From an uncultured Sphingomonadaceae bacterium (GTDB taxonomy: Bacteria; Pseudomonadota; Alphaproteobacteria; Sphingomonadales; Sphingomonadaceae): a DNA stretch of 64,000 nt. Under the pieces are notes generated by a model. That model did not search any database. It was not told the origin of the DNA and was given only the letters and a program-made list of their open reading frames with translations. Position 1 is the stretch's first letter. Each line of letters starts with the position of its first letter. This document shows positions 1 through 8,579 of this stretch, in pieces. Location of the stretch: contig CANMGU010000001.1 in the NCBI GenBank assembly GCA_947497455.1, positions 1,798,001 to 1,862,000 on the forward strand, given 5' to 3'. Position numbers and translations under genes: made by a program.

Positions 1-649
1 CTAGACTATACCCCAGCCCCCTGATGGTCGAAATGACATCCGCGCCCAATTTCTTGCGGATACGTGTAACAAATACTTCGATGGTGTTTGAATCGCGATC
101 AAAATCCTGATCATAAATATGTTCGATAAGCTCGGTGCGGGAAACGACTTTGCCCTTATGATGCATAAGATAGGACAAAAGCTTATATTCTTGAGCGGTA
201 AGTTTCACCGGACTGCCATCAAGCGTTACCTTGCCCGAGCGGGTATCCAGCCGAACATCACCTGCCGTAAGCTCAGATGATGCATTGCCCGAGGCACGGC
301 GGATCAGCGCCCGCAAACGCGCAATAAGCTCTTCGGTCTGGAAAGGTTTGGCAAGATAATCATCAGCCCCGGCATCCAGCCCTGCCACCTTATCTGACCA
401 GCTATCCCGCGCAGTCAAAACCAGCACCGGGAAATTTCGCTCTTCCTTACGCCAACGATCAAGAACCGTCAGACCATCAATTTCCGGCAAGCCAAGGTCC
501 AGTATCACCGCATCATATTCTTCGGTAGAGCCCATAAAGTGGCCATCTTCACCGTCAGTCGACAGATCAATCGCATAGCCATTGCTTTCCAGCGTCGATT
601 TTAGTTGTTGCCCCAATGTGGGTTCATCTTCGACTATAAGCACGCGCAT
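1..649 (-). CDS. OmpR/PhoB-family response regulator (partial, runs off left edge)
   Basis: Reads from an ATG at 649 leftward to the first base without a stop, giving about 216 residues, so only the last residues are missing. The N-terminal receiver domain has the acidic pocket VEDEP near residues 6-10, the phosphorylatable Asp at about residue 51 (VILDLGLPEIDG) and the conserved Lys in AKPF. The C-terminal half is a winged-helix DNA-binding domain ending in the family signature VFVTRIRKKLG followed by IRGLGYS. It is a cytoplasmic transcription factor that would be switched by a sensor kinase, most likely encoded just outside the window. The PepSY-protein gene lies 114 bases upstream on the same strand, the usual order for sphingomonad PepSY/regulator/kinase loci. 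Which signal it serves cannot be told from the sequence. Confidence 0.93.
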   Translation of the reverse strand, partial: MRVLIVEDEPTLGQQLKSTLESNGYAIDLSTDGEDGHFMGSTEEYDAVILDLGLPEIDGLTVLDRWRKEERNFPVLVLTARDSWSDKVAGLDAGADDYLAKPFQTEELIARLRALIRRASGNASSELTAGDVRLDTRSGKVTLDGSPVKLTAQEYKLLSYLMHHKGKVVSRTELIEHIYDQDFDRDSNTIEVFVTRIRKKLGADVISTIRGLGYSL

Positions 650-763
650 AGAGTTACTCCAGAAAACCGTTTTTCATGATGACATAGCTATATCACCATC
701 GTTCATTCTCACAATGATAAAGACAAAACGGTTTAGTACCGCAAACAAGAGGGATTATGGTGG

Positions 764-1072
764 CTAGCGACGCTCACGGAGGATCGCTCCGGTTCGTCCA
801 TCCACATCAACAAAAATCACACGGCCTTCCTGAATGAACTTCAACCGATAGACTTGCGCTCTGGGATCATATTCAGGACCGAGATACTGGCTGCCTGCCA
901 TTTTGGGGAGAACCCTGTTTTCAATCGAACGCAGAGACTTTCCCTTACCAGCCATCATTTGAGCCCGGGCCGCTTTTTGTTCATCGTCACGCTGCACAGC
1001 CTGCACAGGGACAACAGTCAACGCAAAGGCCGAAAAAGCACCAAGGGCTGAAAGAGCGATTTTGTTCAACAT
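764..1072 (-). CDS. Small exported PepSY-like protein
   Basis: 102 residues. Residues 1-25 form a Sec signal peptide (MLNKIALSALGAFSAFALT, cleavage after VQA). The mature part is short and ends with the PepSY pattern: YRLKFIQEGRVIFVDVDG followed by TGAILRERR. PepSY domains are small periplasmic folds thought to bind or inhibit proteins; here one sits directly upstream of a response regulator on the same strand, so it probably belongs to the same transcription unit and modulates or reports to that two-component system. That role is inference from context. Confidence 0.8.
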   Translation of the reverse strand: MLNKIALSALGAFSAFALTVVPVQAVQRDDEQKAARAQMMAGKGKSLRSIENRVLPKMAGSQYLGPEYDPRAQVYRLKFIQEGRVIFVDVDGRTGAILRERR

Positions 1073-1106
1073 GGCAAATCTTTAGCTCCAGTGCTTTTAA
1101 CATCAC

Positions 1107-1123
1107 GTGAACGGGCAGTTCAC
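1107..1123. promoter_or_regulatory. Inverted repeat upstream of the PepSY/regulator unit
   Basis: GTGAAC and GTTCAC form a perfect 6-base inverted repeat with a 5-base spacer (GGGCA), 35 bases upstream of the PepSY-protein start codon. The position would suit an operator or the stem of a short leader hairpin. No protein can be assigned to it from sequence alone. A second, weaker AACTATA/TATAGTT pair lies at 1129-1160. Confidence 0.3.
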
Positions 1124-1324
1124 CTAGGAACTATAGTGATTAACAAATGGTTTTATAGTTAATATTGCGTCAATCGGTCGATCTGACTGCGTTTGATGCT
1201 CAAAAACCAATTGTTTCCGTTTACTGCCTGATTGTTATTCTGTGATAACTGGTCGCGCCGCTCTTCATCGTTTTTGAAAAGGAAACTTGAGCAATGCGCC
1301 ACTTGCCCCTAACGCGCATAAACA

Positions 1325-3136
1325 ATGTCACAACCACCCATTTTTTCTTACGAGCAACTGGCCCTGCATCAGGGTGAAGGCTGGCTCTTCAAAGATCTGA
1401 ACCTGCATGTCGGTCCGCGAGACCGGCTTGCCCTAATTGGTCGCAATGGTGCCGGTAAGACAACTTTGTTGCGATTGATCGCCGATCAGATTGAGGCGGA
1501 CAAGGGCAAGCGGATGGTTCAGCCTGGCACCAATATAGCGATGCTGGAACAGGAGCCGGATTTTACGCCCTTCGAAACGCTCCTGGATTTCGCTATCTCT
1601 GGTAACGACGGGCCGGCAGAACATGAAGTTCAAGCGATTGCCGATCAACTGTCGACAGATCTCTCCGTCCGCGCAGACAAGGCTAGCGGCGGCGAAAAGC
1701 GGCGGGCAGCTATCTGTCGTGCTCTAGCCCTGGAACCCGATTTGCTGTTGCTCGACGAACCCACCAATCATCTTGATCTCAGCGCCATTGATTGGCTGGA
1801 AGATTGGCTGCGCCGTTACAAAGGAGCATTCATAACCATTTCACATGACCGAACCTTTCTCACCCGCTTGACCAAACAGACCATCTGGCTTGATCGCGGA
1901 GCAATTCGTCGTCAGGAAATCGGATTTGGCGGTTACGATGCGTGGATGGAAAAGGTTCATGCCGACGAAGCACAGGCCACACAAAAAATCGATGCTAAAC
2001 TCAAACTGGAAGCACGCTGGTTAGAGCGCGGCGTAACCGCGAGGCGCAAGCGCAACCAGGGAAGGCTGGAGAAGCTTTATCAAATGCGGGCCCAACGCGC
2101 GGCCATGATCGGGCCGGCCGGCACAGCCAATCTCAAAGCCCAGAGCGATGATGTCCGTACCAAGTCCGTGATCACCGCAGAACATATCGCAAAAGCGTTT
2201 GCAGAAGGCGAGACCAAGCGCACGATTATTCGTGACTTTTCACTGCGTGTCCAGCGAGGCGATCGCATCGGTATTGTAGGTGCCAATGGCGCCGGAAAAA
2301 CCACGTTGCTGAAGATGCTCACAGGTGAATTGGCACCCGATAGCGGCTCGGTAACGCTGGCCAAAACACTCAACGGTGTATTTATCGACCAGCAGCGCAG
2401 CCTGCTGGAAGGCAACAAAACCGTCCGTGAGGTTCTGGCCGACGGCAGCGATTGGGTCGACGTGCGCGGCAACAAAAAGCATGTTCAGGGCTATCTCAAG
2501 GATTTTTTGTTCGCGCCCAGTCTGATTGATTCCAAAGTCGGTACATTGTCGGGGGGCGAACAATCCCGGTTACTCCTGGCCCGTGAATTTGCGCGCATGT
2601 CCAATTTGCTCGTATTGGATGAGCCGACTAACGATCTCGATCTCGAAACGCTTGATCTGCTTCAGGAAGTGATTGCAGATTATGACGGCACCGTGCTGCT
2701 CGTTAGCCATGATCGCGACTTTCTCGATCGTACGGTAACGATCACGCTGGGTCTCGATGGTAGCGGCAAAGTGGACATTATCGCAGGCGGCTATGCTGAA
2801 TGGGAAGCCAAGCGAAAAGCGGATGGTGCTACCTCAAAAATCAAAAGCAGTAGCAAGCCAACGCCAACAAAACCCGCGGTCAAGTCCAGCAGCGCCGCGA
2901 AAAAACTGAGCTACAAGGATCAGCGCGATTATGACATGCTGCCCGGTCGAATAGAGGCGATCGATGCTCGCATAGCGGAGATTGCCGAAGCCCTATCCGA
3001 TGCGGATTTGTACAACTCAGATTATGCGCGCTTCGAAAAGCTCACCTTGGAAAATACGGCCTTGATCGATGAGAAGGACGAGGCCGAAATGCGTTGGCTA
3101 GAGTTGGCTGAGCAGGTTGAAAAATTGCAAGGCTAG
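1325..3136 (+). CDS. uup: ABC-F ATPase Uup
   Basis: 603 residues with two ATP-binding cassettes and no membrane segments, so an ABC-F protein rather than a transporter. Cassette 1 has Walker A GRNGAGKTT (about residues 39-47), an SGGE signature and Walker B LLLLDEPTNHLDL. Cassette 2 has GANGAGKTT (about 319-327), LSGGEQSRLL and LLVLDEPTNDLDLETL, the last being typical of the Uup branch. After a Lys/Ser/Pro-rich linker (about 490-520) comes a C-terminal coiled-coil domain beginning KKLSYKDQRDYDMLPGRI. Uup acts on ribosomes and in branched-DNA/transposon excision control in other bacteria; the exact role here is unknown. The gene converges with the cytochrome bd genes, only 7 bases separating the stops. 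Confidence 0.93.
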   Translation: MSQPPIFSYEQLALHQGEGWLFKDLNLHVGPRDRLALIGRNGAGKTTLLRLIADQIEADKGKRMVQPGTNIAMLEQEPDFTPFETLLDFAISGNDGPAEHEVQAIADQLSTDLSVRADKASGGEKRRAAICRALALEPDLLLLDEPTNHLDLSAIDWLEDWLRRYKGAFITISHDRTFLTRLTKQTIWLDRGAIRRQEIGFGGYDAWMEKVHADEAQATQKIDAKLKLEARWLERGVTARRKRNQGRLEKLYQMRAQRAAMIGPAGTANLKAQSDDVRTKSVITAEHIAKAFAEGETKRTIIRDFSLRVQRGDRIGIVGANGAGKTTLLKMLTGELAPDSGSVTLAKTLNGVFIDQQRSLLEGNKTVREVLADGSDWVDVRGNKKHVQGYLKDFLFAPSLIDSKVGTLSGGEQSRLLLAREFARMSNLLVLDEPTNDLDLETLDLLQEVIADYDGTVLLVSHDRDFLDRTVTITLGLDGSGKVDIIAGGYAEWEAKRKADGATSKIKSSSKPTPTKPAVKSSSAAKKLSYKDQRDYDMLPGRIEAIDARIAEIAEALSDADLYNSDYARFEKLTLENTALIDEKDEAEMRWLELAEQVEKLQG

Positions 3137-3143
3137 CGTCTCG

Positions 3144-3278
3144 TCATGTGATCCACAGGCGTAATATATAGGCAACGACGCCGAGGACCGAGATGCTCAT
3201 TGCCCAGATAGCAACCATCCAGGCCAATCGTTTCCACAATGGCGCGTCGTCGGCTGATTGTCCGTCCGTCTGCCGCAT
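3144..3278 (-). CDS. DUF2474 small membrane subunit of cytochrome bd oxidase
   Basis: 44 residues with one transmembrane helix (about residues 19-42) preceded by APLWKRLAW, the pattern of DUF2474, a CydX-like accessory peptide of cyanide-insensitive quinol oxidases. An in-frame start further upstream is possible, but the ATG at 3278 is preferred because it overlaps the cydB stop by one base (TGATG), a classic translational-coupling arrangement, and because the longer version would add an unconserved stretch inside cydB. It is the last gene of the cydA-cydB unit and probably stabilises the complex in the inner membrane. Confidence 0.82.
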   Translation of the reverse strand: MRQTDGQSADDAPLWKRLAWMVAIWAMSISVLGVVAYILRLWIT

Positions 3279-4273
3279 CAATGATAACCGTCCGAGCCCA
3301 CCTTGCCGCGGAACACCCAATAGGCCCATCCTGTGTAAATCAGGATTAGCGGTACTGTGATCGCAACACCGACAAGCATGAAAATCTGACTGCTCTCAGG
3401 CACTGCAGCATCCCAGATGGTAATCTGATTAGGTACGATATAGGGAAACATCGAAATACCCAGTCCAGCCATGCCAAGGAAAAACAGCCCTAGTGAGATA
3501 AGAAACGGCGCACCTTCCTGCCTCTTTTGCAAGCCTCGAAACAGAAAATAGGTCAGGATTACAACAAGTAACGGAACTTGCGCGGCGAACAGAATATTTG
3601 GCATCTCAAACCAGCGCGCCCAATATTGTCCATCCAGAAACGGCGTGTACAAACTAACAGCAGCCATCAGTCCCAAAGTTGCAATTGCGGCCGGTTTGGC
3701 GAGACGATAGGCAGTCTGTTGTGCACCGTCTTCGGTTTTCCAGATTAGCCAAGTGGCACCGAGCAACGCGTAGCCAGCAACCGTTCCAACACCCGTCAGC
3801 AAAGTATACGGCGTGAACCAGTCAAACCAGCTGCCGGCATAGGCCCGATCCGCAACTTCCACCCCTTGCAACAAAGCACCCAAGATCATTCCCTGGGAAA
3901 AAGCAGCAGCCAAAGACCCTCCGGTAAAAGCGAAATCCCAAAAGGCACGATGATCGGGATCACGCCAGCGAAATTCGAAAGCAACACCGCGAAATACCAG
4001 GCCAAGGAGCATGATGATGATCAGCGGATAGGTGGCAGGTAATATGATCGCATAAGCCAATGGGAAAGCGGCAAGCAATCCACCGCCTCCAAGCACCAAC
4101 CATGTTTCATTGCCATCCCAGACGGGCGCGATGCTGTTCATCGCCTGATCTCGTTCGTCACCAACCGTAAAAGCCGGAAACAATATGCCAATACCAAGAT
4201 CAAAACCGTCCATAACGACATATGCGAAAACCGCGAACGCTATAATGAAAGCCCAGATAACGGTTAAATCCAT
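3278..4273 (-). CDS. cydB: Cytochrome bd (CIO-type) quinol oxidase subunit II
   Basis: 331 residues, eight to nine hydrophobic segments, beginning with the family hallmark AYVVMDGFDLGIGIL in the first helix. Contains NGNETWLVLGGG (as WDGNETWLVLGGGGL near residue 52), conserved in all CydB proteins. It forms the inner-membrane oxidase with CydA and takes electrons from quinol to oxygen without pumping protons. It lies 5 bases downstream of cydA and shares a stop/start overlap with the DUF2474 subunit, so the three genes are one operon. Length is typical for the cyanide-insensitive (CioB) type. Confidence 0.95.
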   Translation of the reverse strand: MDLTVIWAFIIAFAVFAYVVMDGFDLGIGILFPAFTVGDERDQAMNSIAPVWDGNETWLVLGGGGLLAAFPLAYAIILPATYPLIIIMLLGLVFRGVAFEFRWRDPDHRAFWDFAFTGGSLAAAFSQGMILGALLQGVEVADRAYAGSWFDWFTPYTLLTGVGTVAGYALLGATWLIWKTEDGAQQTAYRLAKPAAIATLGLMAAVSLYTPFLDGQYWARWFEMPNILFAAQVPLLVVILTYFLFRGLQKRQEGAPFLISLGLFFLGMAGLGISMFPYIVPNQITIWDAAVPESSQIFMLVGVAITVPLILIYTGWAYWVFRGKVGSDGYH

Positions 4274-4278
4274 GCGCC

Positions 4279-5712
4279 TTACTCCGCTCGTTTCGGTTCA
4301 AAAGCCGGCGTGTCTTGCTGCGCCGGTCCCGGCGCAATACCTGCGGTACGAACAGGCCCAGATTCGGTCGATTTGACACCCTTCTCTCCAACCTGAGGCA
4401 CTTTGCTCATCAAGCGCATTATATACCATGTTCCGATGCCGAACACGGCAAAGTAAACAATGATGAAAGCGATCAACGATGCTGCCACTGCCGGGGCATC
4501 GAGTGGCGAAACACTGTCCGCTGTCCGCAGCAATCCATAGACTGTATAGGGTTGCCGCCCTACTTCCGTGGTGATCCAGCCCGCTATAACTGCAACGAAG
4601 CCGGAAGGCCCGGTCAAAATCGCGGCGCGGTGCAATAAGGGCCAATCGTAGAGTTTCTTGCGCGCTCGGGCCAAAAGGCTCCAAAGCCCCATGCCCAACA
4701 TCATAAATCCGATACCAACCATGATACGGAACGACCAGAAAACCATCCCGACAGGAGGCTCATCTGCATCCGGAATAGTATCGAGGCCATCAAGCGGCGC
4801 ATTGAGATCATGTTTCAGGATCAGCGACGATAATTTGGGTATCTCGATCTTATAGTCGACGCGCTTCTCCTCACTGTTGGGAATGCCAAAGAGAATCAAC
4901 GGCGCGCCGTCCGGATGACTGTCATAATGGCCTTCCATCGCCATCACCTTGGCCGGCTGATGCTCCAGAGTATTAAGCCCGTGAAGATCGCCTGCGAAAA
5001 TCTGTACCGGTGCCACCAGGGCAGCCATCCACATCGCCATGGAGAACATTTTCCGCGCATGAGCATTGGTCTTGTCTTTCAGCAAATGCCAAGCGCCAAC
5101 ACCGCCAACAACGAACGCGGTCGTCAGATAGGTCGCCATTAGCGTGTGAAATAGCCGGTATGGGAAGCTGGGATTAAACACGATATCCCACCAGCTGTCG
5201 CCTGGCACAAACTGGCCGTTTGCGGCAATCTCATGGCCGGTTGGTGTCTGCATCCAACTGTTCACGCTCAAAATCCAGAATGCGGAAATGAATGTACCAA
5301 TCGCCACCATCAATGTTGCGGTAAAGTGAAGCTTCTTACCGACCTTGTTCATGCCAAAAAGCATGACGCCCAGAAAACCGGCCTCCAGAAAGAAAGCGGT
5401 CAAAACTTCATAGGCCATGAGCGGTCCGATAACCGGCCCGGCTTTGTCAGAGAAGACCGACCAGTTTGTTCCGAACTGATATGACATGACGATTCCGGAA
5501 ACCACGCCCATGGCGAACGTTACAGCAAATATCTTTATCCAATATTTGAACAGGTCCATGTAAACCTGCTTTCCGGTTTTCAGCCAAAGCCCCTCCAGAA
5601 CTGCCAGGTAGCTGGCCAATCCAATAGAGAATGCCGGAAATATGAAGTGAAAGCTGATCGTAAACGCAAATTGTATGCGTGCTAGTAATATAGCATCAAA
5701 CTGGTCAAACAT
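4279..5712 (-). CDS. cydA: Cytochrome bd (CIO-type) quinol oxidase subunit I
   Basis: 477 residues. Haem ligands are visible: His22 in SFHFIFPAFSIG and a second His in YRLFHTLMA, with a Met in the RIMVGIGFMM helix. The quinol-loop residues Lys and Glu are present in HQPAKVMAMEGHYD. The following Q-loop is short and the later motif reads EVGRQPYTVYG, both marks of the cyanide-insensitive CioA branch rather than the long-loop E. coli type. The tail (last 30 residues) is hydrophilic, Pro-rich and probably cytoplasmic. First gene of the cydA-cydB-DUF2474 unit. It would support respiration at low oxygen or under cyanide/sulfide/nitric-oxide stress. No clear regulator site was seen in the 148 bases upstream. 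Confidence 0.95.
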   Translation of the reverse strand: MFDQFDAILLARIQFAFTISFHFIFPAFSIGLASYLAVLEGLWLKTGKQVYMDLFKYWIKIFAVTFAMGVVSGIVMSYQFGTNWSVFSDKAGPVIGPLMAYEVLTAFFLEAGFLGVMLFGMNKVGKKLHFTATLMVAIGTFISAFWILSVNSWMQTPTGHEIAANGQFVPGDSWWDIVFNPSFPYRLFHTLMATYLTTAFVVGGVGAWHLLKDKTNAHARKMFSMAMWMAALVAPVQIFAGDLHGLNTLEHQPAKVMAMEGHYDSHPDGAPLILFGIPNSEEKRVDYKIEIPKLSSLILKHDLNAPLDGLDTIPDADEPPVGMVFWSFRIMVGIGFMMLGMGLWSLLARARKKLYDWPLLHRAAILTGPSGFVAVIAGWITTEVGRQPYTVYGLLRTADSVSPLDAPAVAASLIAFIIVYFAVFGIGTWYIMRLMSKVPQVGEKGVKSTESGPVRTAGIAPGPAQQDTPAFEPKRAE

Positions 5713-5861
5713 CGTCGATTTGCCCCTTTATGGGTGGATCGTATTTGATTCTGTTGAGGGCACAGATAACCGGCAACGCGCCCTTTCACAATCTTTGAAC
5801 GCTTGATAAGAAGCAAGCTGCAGTTGCATGAGACGCAACCAAATCTAGATCGGGATAGATT

Positions 5862-6407
5862 ATGAATATTCTTAAAGCCGCACTAATCTTGGGTACATTA
5901 ACGTTCACTAATCCTGCATTGGCGCAGTTGGAAGGGTTCAAGACCGGACCTGTATTTGAAAAATTTGGCCCCACTGCCCCGGTCCAAACAGACACTCCCC
6001 TAGCTGCAGATGGCCAGTTTAAAATCGCCTTTGATGTCGCAAAAAAAGCGGATCCAGGCAGCCTCAATCGCACCATTGAAAGTGCAGCCCGGTTCATCAA
6101 TATGCATGTTGCAGCCGGTGTCGCGAGAGAAAATATAAAGCTCGCCATCGTGGTTCACGGCGGCGCGTCCGGGGATCTGATCAAGCAGGATATTTATGGT
6201 GCACGCAACGATGGTGCCGTCAATGGCAGCGCAGATGCGATCGCGGCCTTACAAAAGCATGGCGTCGAATTCCGCCTGTGCGGTCAAAGTGCGGCAGCCT
6301 ATAAAATCAGCAATGCCGATCTTTTGCCCGGCGTAAAAATGGATCTCTCAGCGATGACCGCTCATGCGTTGCTGCAGCAAGAAGGCTACACGCTCAATCC
6401 GTTCTAA
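5862..6407 (+). CDS. Exported DsrE/DsrF-like protein
   Basis: 181 residues with a Sec signal peptide (MNILKAALILGTLTFTNPALA). The mature protein has the DsrE/DsrF fold pattern: a strand with KLAIVVHGGASGDL (about 110-124), then a helix and the Cys-containing FRLCGQSAAAYKI (about 147-159), followed by DLLPGVKMDLSAM. In cytoplasmic homologues the Cys carries persulfide sulfur; this branch is periplasmic and its chemistry is not established. Its stop overlaps the stop of the convergent TIR gene by 4 bases. It starts 150 bases downstream of the divergent cydA start, so a link with respiration or sulfide is possible but unproven. Confidence 0.8.
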   Translation: MNILKAALILGTLTFTNPALAQLEGFKTGPVFEKFGPTAPVQTDTPLAADGQFKIAFDVAKKADPGSLNRTIESAARFINMHVAAGVARENIKLAIVVHGGASGDLIKQDIYGARNDGAVNGSADAIAALQKHGVEFRLCGQSAAAYKISNADLLPGVKMDLSAMTAHALLQQEGYTLNPF

Positions 6408-7408
6408 GTTGGGAGGTCATCTTCGCTGGCCATTGCTTTGCGCTTGCGCAAAATCTTCATGGTCATAAGTCCCGCCGGCAACGCTAATGCGATGACACCG
6501 AAGGCAATCCAGAATACATCTCCCAGGCCCCCATAACCCTTGATAAGTTGGCTCAGTGGCTCCCAGACAAACTGAACCGCAACCACCCACAAGAGTAACG
6601 TCACATATAAAGCAACCTTGTCCTCCAGAACGATTCCCAATCCGGCTAGCCCACCATCATCTGTGCCAGATTTACCGCCGGAGGCTTCACGAAAACGCTC
6701 CAGTTCGGCTTCTGCTTCTTTTTGACCAGATTGCGCCTCATCCAATTCGCGGCGTAGACGCACCAATTCACGCGCATTACTGGCAAATTCTCCAGCTTGC
6801 GCTTTTGACGCAGCTGTAAGTTCACCGAGCTCGGCTTCCATTGCTGCGCGTTTTGCGCGTTCGGCGGCCAATTGTTGATTTGTATCGGGCGTGGCGCTCT
6901 CAATGATGCGGTCAATAACCCCCGGTGCTAACGGGTCAGCGGCGAAACGGCCCAGCCAGGCCTTCCAATCATCGCTGCTGCCCTTTTCGAGAAGCCGTGC
7001 ATATTCGGCAAGGCCAGGACGATCCAAAAGCTCACCAATGCGCGTCAGTATATTAAGCCAGACCAGATTATCAGTGCCCTCGGCACCCTCCGGCAGAACT
7101 TCTGCCTGCACCGACCTGAATTCGAGAGGGAGTTGGCATTCTCGGAGTTGTACAGCGATTAGTCCGCTGCGCTCCTTGCCGGTTCGCGCTTCATTGCGCA
7201 CCCAATCGGACTCGACCGACTCTTCGGTCCACAGCACCAGCAGTGCCTTGGCAGCCTCGATCTCACGTTCAATTTCGCGGTCAAATGACGAACCGGCCCC
7301 GATACCCGCGTCAAACCAGACGCTGACTTTCAACGCCTCAAGATGATCCCGGATCGCAGCGCAACGCTCCCGATCATTTCTCGAGTAGCTGATGAAAATG
7401 TCCGCCAT
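6404..7408 (-). CDS. TIR-domain protein with coiled coil and C-terminal membrane hairpin
   Basis: 334 residues in three parts. Residues 1-130 form a TIR domain: it opens with MADIFISYSRND, has WFD near residue 31 and LLVLWTEESVESDWVRNEA at about 56-74, where Glu73 sits at the position of the catalytic Glu of NAD-cleaving TIR enzymes. Residues about 175-245 are a charged coiled coil. Two hydrophobic stretches (about 263-285 and 294-315) make a membrane hairpin before a basic tail. TIR domains act as NAD hydrolases or assembly modules, often in antiphage or stress responses. No recognisable sensor or defence partner is adjacent. The gene stands alone, converging on the DsrE gene with a 4-base overlap. 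Confidence 0.87.
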   Translation of the reverse strand: MADIFISYSRNDRERCAAIRDHLEALKVSVWFDAGIGAGSSFDREIEREIEAAKALLVLWTEESVESDWVRNEARTGKERSGLIAVQLRECQLPLEFRSVQAEVLPEGAEGTDNLVWLNILTRIGELLDRPGLAEYARLLEKGSSDDWKAWLGRFAADPLAPGVIDRIIESATPDTNQQLAAERAKRAAMEAELGELTAASKAQAGEFASNARELVRLRRELDEAQSGQKEAEAELERFREASGGKSGTDDGGLAGLGIVLEDKVALYVTLLLWVVAVQFVWEPLSQLIKGYGGLGDVFWIAFGVIALALPAGLMTMKILRKRKAMASEDDLPT

Positions 7409-7750
7409 ATCCGCCCCTTGTTCCGATACAATCTTGGTATAGTCCGGTGGTTATCGAAGAACAAGTGATGTGGATCAAAAGCAAATGTACGAAAACAGAG
7501 GTCAATTATGGTCATATTTTTTGCATCCACATGGCAACGCAGTTCAATGATTTTCCTAAATTGATTGTCCACAGCCGTAAAAATTTCAGAGTCGCATCTG
7601 CTCATTTTTTTCGAAAGCGGGATGGATTGCACCCTATTATAGACGAATTTTCAGTACTCTTCACTTGAACGCGCAGGCTGTTCCTCTTGCCGCTTACTTG
7701 TGGAATGTCGCCCGATAACCACCATTTTTTAAGTAGGCAGGGGGTTAACA
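7409..7750. other. 342-base gap between divergent TIR and calcium-repeat genes
   Basis: No convincing gene on either strand. ATGTGGAT at 7469-7476 and ATCCACAT at 7525-7532 are an exact inverted pair that continues imperfectly for about 20 bases on each arm and could fold into a stem of roughly 20 base pairs over a 36-base loop. The region must also hold the promoters for both flanking genes, but no convincing -35/-10 pair was recognised. Confidence 0.4.
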
Positions 7751-7765
7751 ATGGAGTTGAGTATA

Positions 7766-8047
7766 ATGAAAAAACTGCCAATGATCGCAGCCGCTTTTGG
7801 CGCTGCTACACTAATCGCCGCCCCTAGTTTTGCGCAAGATGCTGGTGCGGAAGCACCAGAAGAAGGCGCAGCGGAAGCGGCTCCTGCCCCTGAGGCAGCA
7901 CCAGCCACCATCGATACTGATGGTGATGGCACAATGGATGCCTGGGACCAACGTGGCGATGGCAAACCCGACAGTTGGGATACCGATGGCGATGGCGCTC
8001 CGGATGCCTTTGACCAAGACGGTGACGGCGCACCCGACCCAAAATAG
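7766..8047 (+). CDS. Small exported protein with Asp-rich calcium-binding repeats
   Basis: 93 residues from the ATG at 7766; an in-frame ATG at 7751, with GGGGG just upstream, would add five residues. A signal peptide (MKKLPMIAAAFGAATLIAA, cleavage after FAQ) is followed by an Ala/Glu/Pro linker and then tandem Asp-rich loops: DTDGDGTMDAWD, GDGKPDSWD, DTDGDGAPDAFD, DGDGAPD. These resemble thrombospondin type-3 / EF-hand-like calcium loops. It is likely a periplasmic or surface calcium-binding protein. It opens a run of exported proteins that includes a calcium/zinc-type protease two genes downstream. Confidence 0.75.
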   Translation: MKKLPMIAAAFGAATLIAAPSFAQDAGAEAPEEGAAEAAPAPEAAPATIDTDGDGTMDAWDQRGDGKPDSWDTDGDGAPDAFDQDGDGAPDPK

Positions 8048-8092
8048 TCAAAGCATGAAGGGTCCATTCGGCCCAAGCTGTGCCTAACGTGT

Positions 8093-8135
8093 GCGGCCAA
8101 TACGAGCAATTCTCCCTCCCTGCTCGGTTGGCCGC
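8093..8135 (+). promoter_or_regulatory. Long two-part hairpin between two exported-protein genes
   Basis: GCGGCCAA (8093-8100) pairs perfectly with TTGGCCGC (8128-8135), and inside it CGAGCA (8103-8108) pairs perfectly with TGCTCG (8121-8126), leaving a pyrimidine-rich 12-base loop. No run of T follows, so it is not a standard intrinsic terminator for the plus strand. It could stabilise or separate the transcripts of the two small genes. Confidence 0.5.
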
Positions 8136-8164
8136 CACATATCTCTGACAAAGGAAGAGAGATC

Positions 8165-8482
8165 ATGAAAAAACTAATGAAACCAGCCCTGATACTCACC
8201 CCCGCAATTTTTGCGCTTGCGGCGTGCGATGCACCGCCAGCAGAAGATCCTGCCGCTGACGGTATGGAAATTGAAAACGGTGGAATGGAAGAGCCGGTTG
8301 ATACCGGACCTCTCGATGACGTTGCCCCCGCAGATGGTGGCCTGGAAGGTGGAGCAGCTCCAGCTGACGAAATCATTCCTGAAATTGAAGAAGCCGTACC
8401 ATCCGCAGGTGAGGACAGCATGACAGAAGAAAATGCGGAAGAACCGGCCGCGACTGAGGATGAGACCGCAACCACGGAATGA
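8165..8482 (+). CDS. Small acidic lipoprotein
   Basis: 105 residues. The N-terminus is a lipoprotein signal with lipobox LAAC (lipidated Cys at about residue 20). The rest is low-complexity and strongly acidic, built of Ala, Glu, Asp, Pro and Gly with almost no basic residues, so probably unstructured. A purine-rich ribosome site (AAAGGAAGAGAG) lies just upstream. No domain is recognised. Function unknown; an acidic envelope-anchored polymer could bind cations, as could the calcium-repeat protein next door. Confidence 0.72.
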   Translation: MKKLMKPALILTPAIFALAACDAPPAEDPAADGMEIENGGMEEPVDTGPLDDVAPADGGLEGGAAPADEIIPEIEEAVPSAGEDSMTEENAEEPAATEDETATTE

Positions 8483-8579
8483 TCTGAAAACGCAGGTTTC
8501 GATCGTATTTTAGATCAAGAATAGCTATAGAATATTTGGGCGGAAACGGGGTTTAACCACTCAACTGGGAGAAGATCCT

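Noticed and set aside
1129..1160. AACTATA/TATAGTT pair near the PepSY unit
   Set aside because: AT-rich, short and widely spaced; could be chance.
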